Shown here piece by piece: positions 59,564 through 64,000 of a stretch of 64,000 nt of DNA. Both the position numbers and the translations under genes were made by a program. Position 1 is the stretch's first letter, and each line of letters begins with the position of its first letter. The stretch is from Toxorhynchites rutilus septentrionalis. Its lineage: Eukaryota > Arthropoda > Insecta > Diptera > Culicidae. The notes under the pieces were generated by a model. That model was not told where the DNA came from, did not search any database, and was given only the letters and a program-made list of their open reading frames with translations. Where the stretch lies: NCBI RefSeq assembly GCF_029784135.1, contig NC_073745.1, positions 238,627,164 through 238,691,163 of the forward strand, given 5' to 3'.

Positions 59564-61285
59564 TCTATATATATAAAAATGGATTTCTGTCTGTCTGTCT
59601 GTCTAATTCTTATGAACTAGGGAACTACTGAACCGATCGACATGAAAATTGCGTTGCTCGAGAACTAATCAAGTAAATGAAACGAAATTTGGCATGTTGA
59701 GGTTTTCTGGTGCAATAAATGATTCTTTGGTGGTTACATACTCCTGCCACCTCTCTTAGGGGGAAGGGGGGGGGGTCAGCCATGCAAATGGAACACAAAT
59801 TTTTGTATTATTTGAGAACTAATCAAACAAACGAAACCAAATTTGGCATGTGGAGGTTTTAGGGTGCGATGAATGTTTCTATGGTGGTAAGACACTCAAC
59901 CCCCTTCTCTAAGTGGGGGGGGGGTCTGTCATACAAATGAAACACAAATTTCTACATTACTCGAGAATTAATCAAGCAAATGCAACCAAATTAGGTATCC
60001 GGAGGTTTCAGGGTGCAATAAATTATTCTATGATGGTTAGATACTCCTCCCCCCCTCTCTTACGGGGGTCTGCCATACAAATGAAACACAAAGTTCTGCA
60101 TTGCTCGAGAATTAATCAAGCAAACGAAACCAAAAGTGGCATGTGAAGGTTTTAGGGTGCAATAAATGTTTTTACGGTGGTTAAACACTCCACCGTCCTC
60201 TCTAAGGGGGGCTGCCATACAAACGAATCACAAATTTCTGCATTACTCGAGAATTAATCAAGCAAATGAAACGAAATTTGCCATGTGAAGGTTTTAGAGT
60301 GCAATAAATGTTTTTATGGTGGTTAAATACTCCTCCCCCCTCTCGTAGGGAGGGCTGCCATACAAATGAAACACAAATTTCTACATTACTCGAGAACTAA
60401 TCAAGTAAACGAAATCAAATTAGGCATGTGGAGGTTTTAGGGTGCAATAAATGTTTCTATGGTGGTTAGACACTCCACCCTCTTCTCTAAGGGAGGGATG
60501 CCATACTAATGAAACACACATTTCTACATTACTCGAGAATTAATCAAGCAAATGAAACCAAATTTGGCATGTGAAGGTTTTAGGGTGCAATAAATATTTT
60601 TACGGTGGTTAGATACTCCTTCCACCCTCTCTTAGGGGGGGCAGCCATACAAATGAAACACAAATTTCTGCATTACTCGCACAAATTTTTGAATACCTAT
60701 TTGGTTTCGTTTGCATGATTAATTATGCAAACGAAACCAAATTAGGTATATAGGGGTTTTAGGGCGCAATAAATATGTCTATGGTGGTTCGACACTCCTC
60801 CCCTCTCTCTCAGGATGGGCTGTCATACAAATGAAATCTGCATAACTCGAAAACTAATCAAGCAAATGGAGTCAAATTTGGCATGTGAAGATTTTAGGGG
60901 GCACGAAACGTTTCAATGGTGAATAGACACTCCTCCCCCTCTCTAAGGGGAAAAGAGGGGAGGGGTTTGTCTTTATTCTATCATATTTTCTGTGTCAATC
61001 ATTTATTCCATGTCACGGAGAAACATGTTATTTGCAAGTGGTTGAAAAATCTGGAATGAGAATTGTGTCTGAAAATAATCTGCTGTTATAATGATGAGTT
61101 CTGTTAGAAATACTAAGAATTTTATAGTAAAAGGTAAATTCAACGGGATCGATTAGAAGATCAATCAATGAACAGTTCTGCGATTGGACTCATGAACTTG
61201 CGCTTAGTAAGAAAACGTGAATGTTTGAAGGTATTGATAACAAAAAACAAATTTTGGGCGGAACGAAGCTTGCCGGGTCAGCTAG
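59564..61285 (+). mobile_element. Full-length non-autonomous Helitron with internal minisatellite
   Basis: 1,722 bp: 5' A|TCTATATATATAAAAATGG with CTGTCTGTCTGTCTG; 3' GGCGGAACGAAGCTTGCCGG then GTCAGCTAG|T. Termini TC and CTAG and insertion between A and T are Helitron hallmarks, and no TIR or TSD is seen. The middle holds nine diverged units: the GGCATGTG.AGG motif lies near 59,691, 59,845, 59,994, 60,138, 60,280, 60,423, 60,566, 60,745 and 60,880. No Rep/helicase gene, so it depends on an autonomous relative. Confidence 0.88.
60694..60748. repeat. Near-perfect palindrome inside the Helitron array
   Basis: CCTATTTGGTTTCGTTTGCAT, eight bases, then its complement ATGCAAACGAAACCAAATTAGG; one mismatch in about 22 pairs. 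It results from two unit pieces meeting head to head and explains the longer spacing (179) of that unit. Confidence 0.85.
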
Positions 61286-62107
61286 TATATCATACAAATG
61301 ATTACCAGTATATGTGAGTCCTGGCATTTTCTGTCATTTTTACGCTCATTTAATGTAATAAATCGGGATGACAAAATATGAGCTAAAAATCAATTTTGGG
61401 TGTAGTCTAAATGTTTTTGAGAATGTCTGTGCAAAACATTTGGATGGCACCTTACTTAACATTAAATAAATTTAAAAAAAAATAAAAAATTGAGTTTTTA
61501 AAAAACCGAAAAATCGCCGGAAATCGGGGTTTTTTAAAAAAAAGTTTGATGCCAAAGGAAAAACTTAAGAGCGATAAAAATAATATAAGTATTTGAAATA
61601 ACTTTTCGGGCAATGATAATGAAAAAATCAAAGAATAGAAAACAATTACTACTTCTAATGAAGCCTGTTTGCATTGGTTTTTTTTCAAAAAAGGATATTT
61701 GATTTAAGATTATAATCAGAATAAAACGTATTCAATGTTGTTCAATGACTTCGAAAGTAAAACAGTTTGCGTTGCATCGAAAGAACGATGTGCTGGCTGA
61801 GTCGAGAATTGTCTAATTTTACCTCACGAGCACATCTGGATATTCAATGCAGAATAGCCACTGGGAATTTCTTAGTAAAATATATTATCAATGCGCTGGT
61901 GTAATCTTAACCGATATATGGAATGGAACGCACCCTCTGAAAATCTTCCAAACGATGACGGGAAAAGTTTTGTATTGCACTGACAACAACAGTCAAGTTG
62001 AGATACTGGAGCTGGACAAAGTACAGTTGGGAGGTTTTAGAGCATTTGCCTACTTCATTTTTATTGCGATTGGCCCCCTTGGTATAAACAGTAAAATAAG
62101 TTGAAAT
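61286..62107. other. No gene seen
   Basis: AT-rich, no coding region or repeat boundary supported. Confidence 0.4.
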
Positions 62108-62362
62108 GTAAATATACAATAGATTTAAGAATCGAGTATGATCATCAACATTGGAACAATTCCCTTATATCCCATCCCTTTCCTGAAAGATGTCACCCTC
62201 TAAACTCGAGTAAACCGCGAGTAATCGGTTTTCCACCTTACTAACCATAGTGTTAGGAAAATTATTTATGTATAGTTTTAAAACATATACTTAAGAATTC
62301 GGCTCCTTTAAACTAATGTAACTGAGCCTGTAAAAATAAACGATTTATATAAAAAAAAAAAA
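62108..62362 (+). mobile_element. 3' end of an RNase H LINE (5'-truncated) with poly(A)
   Basis: Matches the 3' UTR of the minus-strand LINE at 31,040-31,290: CGAGTAATCGGTTTTCCACC, AAAACATATACTTAAGAATT and GGCTCCTTTAAACTAATG, ending in a 12-A tail at about 62,351-62,362. The 5' edge is approximate. No coding remains. Confidence 0.8.
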
Positions 62363-62378
62363 CTTCATTTTTTGAATA

Positions 62379-62630
62379 CAGTAAGTTACATTTAATGCGA
62401 CATTTAGCTAATTGGACAGACCTGTAATGCGACACATTTGATTGGACATTTTAACCTCTAATTGAACATATTTGCAAGTATCAAGTTCGGGGCACAAATT
62501 ATGGCACCACATTGAAAATCGACACTGTACCACTCTCATCGCCAATGTCCAAAGGTCAAAATCGGTCTAAATCGCCTCCAATCCGACACTGAGTGGTGCC
62601 TCGGCATGTTGCATTGATTGTAAATTACTG
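62379..62630. mobile_element. MITE with pogo/Tigger-like TIRs, 252 bp
   Basis: Left end CAGTAAGTTACATTTAATGC; right end in complement CAGTAATTTACAATCAATGC. TA at 62,377-62,378 and 62,631-62,632. No coding. It lies 16 bases after the LINE poly(A) tail. Confidence 0.8.
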
Positions 62631-63140
62631 TATATGATTTGCAGCGACGATTGAATCGGAAGATTTCTAATCACAATTTCTAATCATAAACAAAAAAAAA
62701 CATGTTTTTTTCTTGAATTGTTTTTTTTTTTGTTTTTTTCATTAAAAAACACCAAATACAAAATAAGACTAATTGAAAATTGAATATAGGCACAATGCAA
62801 TTATTTCCTTTTTTCAATTAAAATATATGGAAGAATGTCCACGTGGACAACAGGGGAGAGGTATAGTCAATGTCCACGCTTGTCCACAGAGGGGGAGGGG
62901 GAGTCTGAAATCGTCCTTTTTCTGTCCACGTGGTATGTGGGCAGCCCCTTACTGAACTTTCCAAAGCAAAGTTCTTTTATTGGTTTCCACTGGTTAAGGA
63001 TCTCGAGACTAACGATTCACAATTCTAGATTCCAGACATCACTGATTTAAAAACACTCTATCGATTTGCTTTGCAATCATTATTTCATGAAAAATTTAAA
63101 ATGGAAAACGGAAGATTAATTTTTCATTCAATCAAAGATG

Positions 63141-63335
63141 GAGGCGATCTGGCGTAGTGATTACCATCCGTATCACTCATGCTAAAGGTCCCAAGTTCAA
63201 TTCTCACTCCCGACATTCTTCCTTCAGAATGGGACCTTGAGCCCCGCGTTGATCACTGGAGATTAGGGATTCATTGACGTTTGATTAATTGTGTAGCTTG
63301 TTACGTATCAGTATTTGTGATTAAAATCATTAATT
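63141..63335 (+). mobile_element. tRNA-derived SINE, family C, copy 2
   Basis: Head GATCTGGCGTAGTGATTACC, B box CAAGTTCAATTCTCACTCCC, then GACATTCTTCCTTCAGAATG and a tail region ending near a T/A run. It shares head and body start with 51,276-51,437 (minus). Confidence 0.65.
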
Positions 63336-63393
63336 TTTTTTTGATATGTTAATTATTTCTCACCACTTTTTTTTCATTTTCTTTTTTTTCATG

Positions 63394-64000
63394 CCCTCTC
63401 GTAGGGAGGGCTGCCATACAAATGAAACACAAATTTCTACATTACTCGAGAACTAATCAAGTAAACGAAATCAAATTAGGCATGTGGAGGTTTTAGGGTG
63501 CAATAAATGTTTCTATGGTGGTTAGACACTCCACCCTCTTCTCTAAGGGAGGGATGCCATACTAATGAAACACACATTTCTACATTACTCGAGAATTAAT
63601 CAAGCAAATGAAACCAAATTTGGCATGTGAAGGTTTTAGGGTGCAATAAATATTTTTACGGTGGTTAGATACTCCTTCCACCCTCTCTTAGGGGGGGCAG
63701 CCATACAAATGAAACACAAATTTCTGCATTACTCGCACAAATTTTTGAATACCTATTTGGTTTCGTTTGCATGATTAATTATGCAAACGAAACCAAATTA
63801 GGTATATAGGGGTTTTAGGGCGCAATAAATATGTCTATGGTGGTTCGACACTCCTCCCCTCTCTCTCAGGATGGGCTGTCATACAAATGAAATCTGCATA
63901 ACTCGAAAACTAATCAAGCAAATGGAGTCAAATTTGGCATGTGAAGATTTTAGGGGGCACGAAACGTTTCAATGGTGAATAGACACTCCTCCCCCTCTCT
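63394..64000 (+). repeat. Second copy of Helitron interior, identical to 60,338-60,944
   Basis: Offset 3,056 throughout: both edges were matched base by base and all of the middle that I compared is the same, including the palindrome and unit-specific variants. It begins abruptly at 63,394 after a T-rich tract and runs off the window, so its true end is unknown. Confidence 0.9.

Noticed and set aside
59640..60960. CRISPR array
   Set aside because: Regular spacing, but units of about 145 bp are repeats throughout without unique spacers, and Helitron ends flank them; the genome is an insect's.

Overview
Eukaryotic, repeat-dominated DNA from an insect, most likely a culicine mosquito. The basis is a stack of mosquito-type mobile elements: RNase H-bearing and Jockey/R1-type non-LTR retrotransposons, an intact DD37E Tc1/mariner-group transposon of the mosquito ITmD37E type, tRNA-derived SINEs, a piggyBac-like fragment and non-autonomous Helitrons. 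The DNA is AT-rich and there is no prokaryotic operon structure. Only one convincing host gene is visible, a secreted or membrane-anchored trypsin-like serine protease on the minus strand near 14.2-15.3 kb.

Layout. 1-5.7 kb: a decayed Jockey/R1-type LINE (minus) broken by a SINE in ORF1 and by a 3.0-kb hAT-like element in ORF2; the hAT element itself holds a 5'-truncated LINE. 5.9-11.2 kb: a second LINE (plus, I/Loner-like) broken by a mariner fragment and, near the end of ORF2, by a SINE with a clean target-site duplication. 12.8-13.7 kb: TAAA microsatellite, Helitron end, hairpin. 14.2-15.3 kb: the protease. 16.7-16.9 kb: a (TA)n tract of about 180 bp. 16,934-30,931: two arms of about 5.86 kb in inverted orientation, mirror-symmetric without any offset, around a 500-N assembly gap and 1.8 kb of unique spacer containing a SINE. 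31.0-32.6 kb: 5'-truncated RNase H LINE. 33.5 kb: SINE. 36.8-38.6 kb: TIR element and hairpin. 40.96-42.25 kb: complete ITmD37E transposon. 44.4-47.6 kb: a LINE sitting inside a roughly 110-bp minisatellite and itself holding a nested LINE 3' end. 47.9-50.5 kb and 59.6-61.3 kb: Helitrons with an internal repeat of about 145 bp. 51.9-54.6 kb: large TIR element. 56.0-62.6 kb: three TA-flanked TIR elements. 63.4-64.0 kb: an apparently identical second copy of part of the Helitron array.

The genes do not form a pathway. The autonomous elements (LINEs, DD37E transposon) are the kind of enzyme source that would have moved the SINEs and MITEs. I see no CRISPR array, rRNA, functional tRNA or new defence-type system. 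The most unusual structure is the mirror-symmetric inverted duplication; because its inner edge coincides with a scaffold gap, an assembly artefact is a serious alternative. All calls are by eye from motifs and repeats, with no database search.
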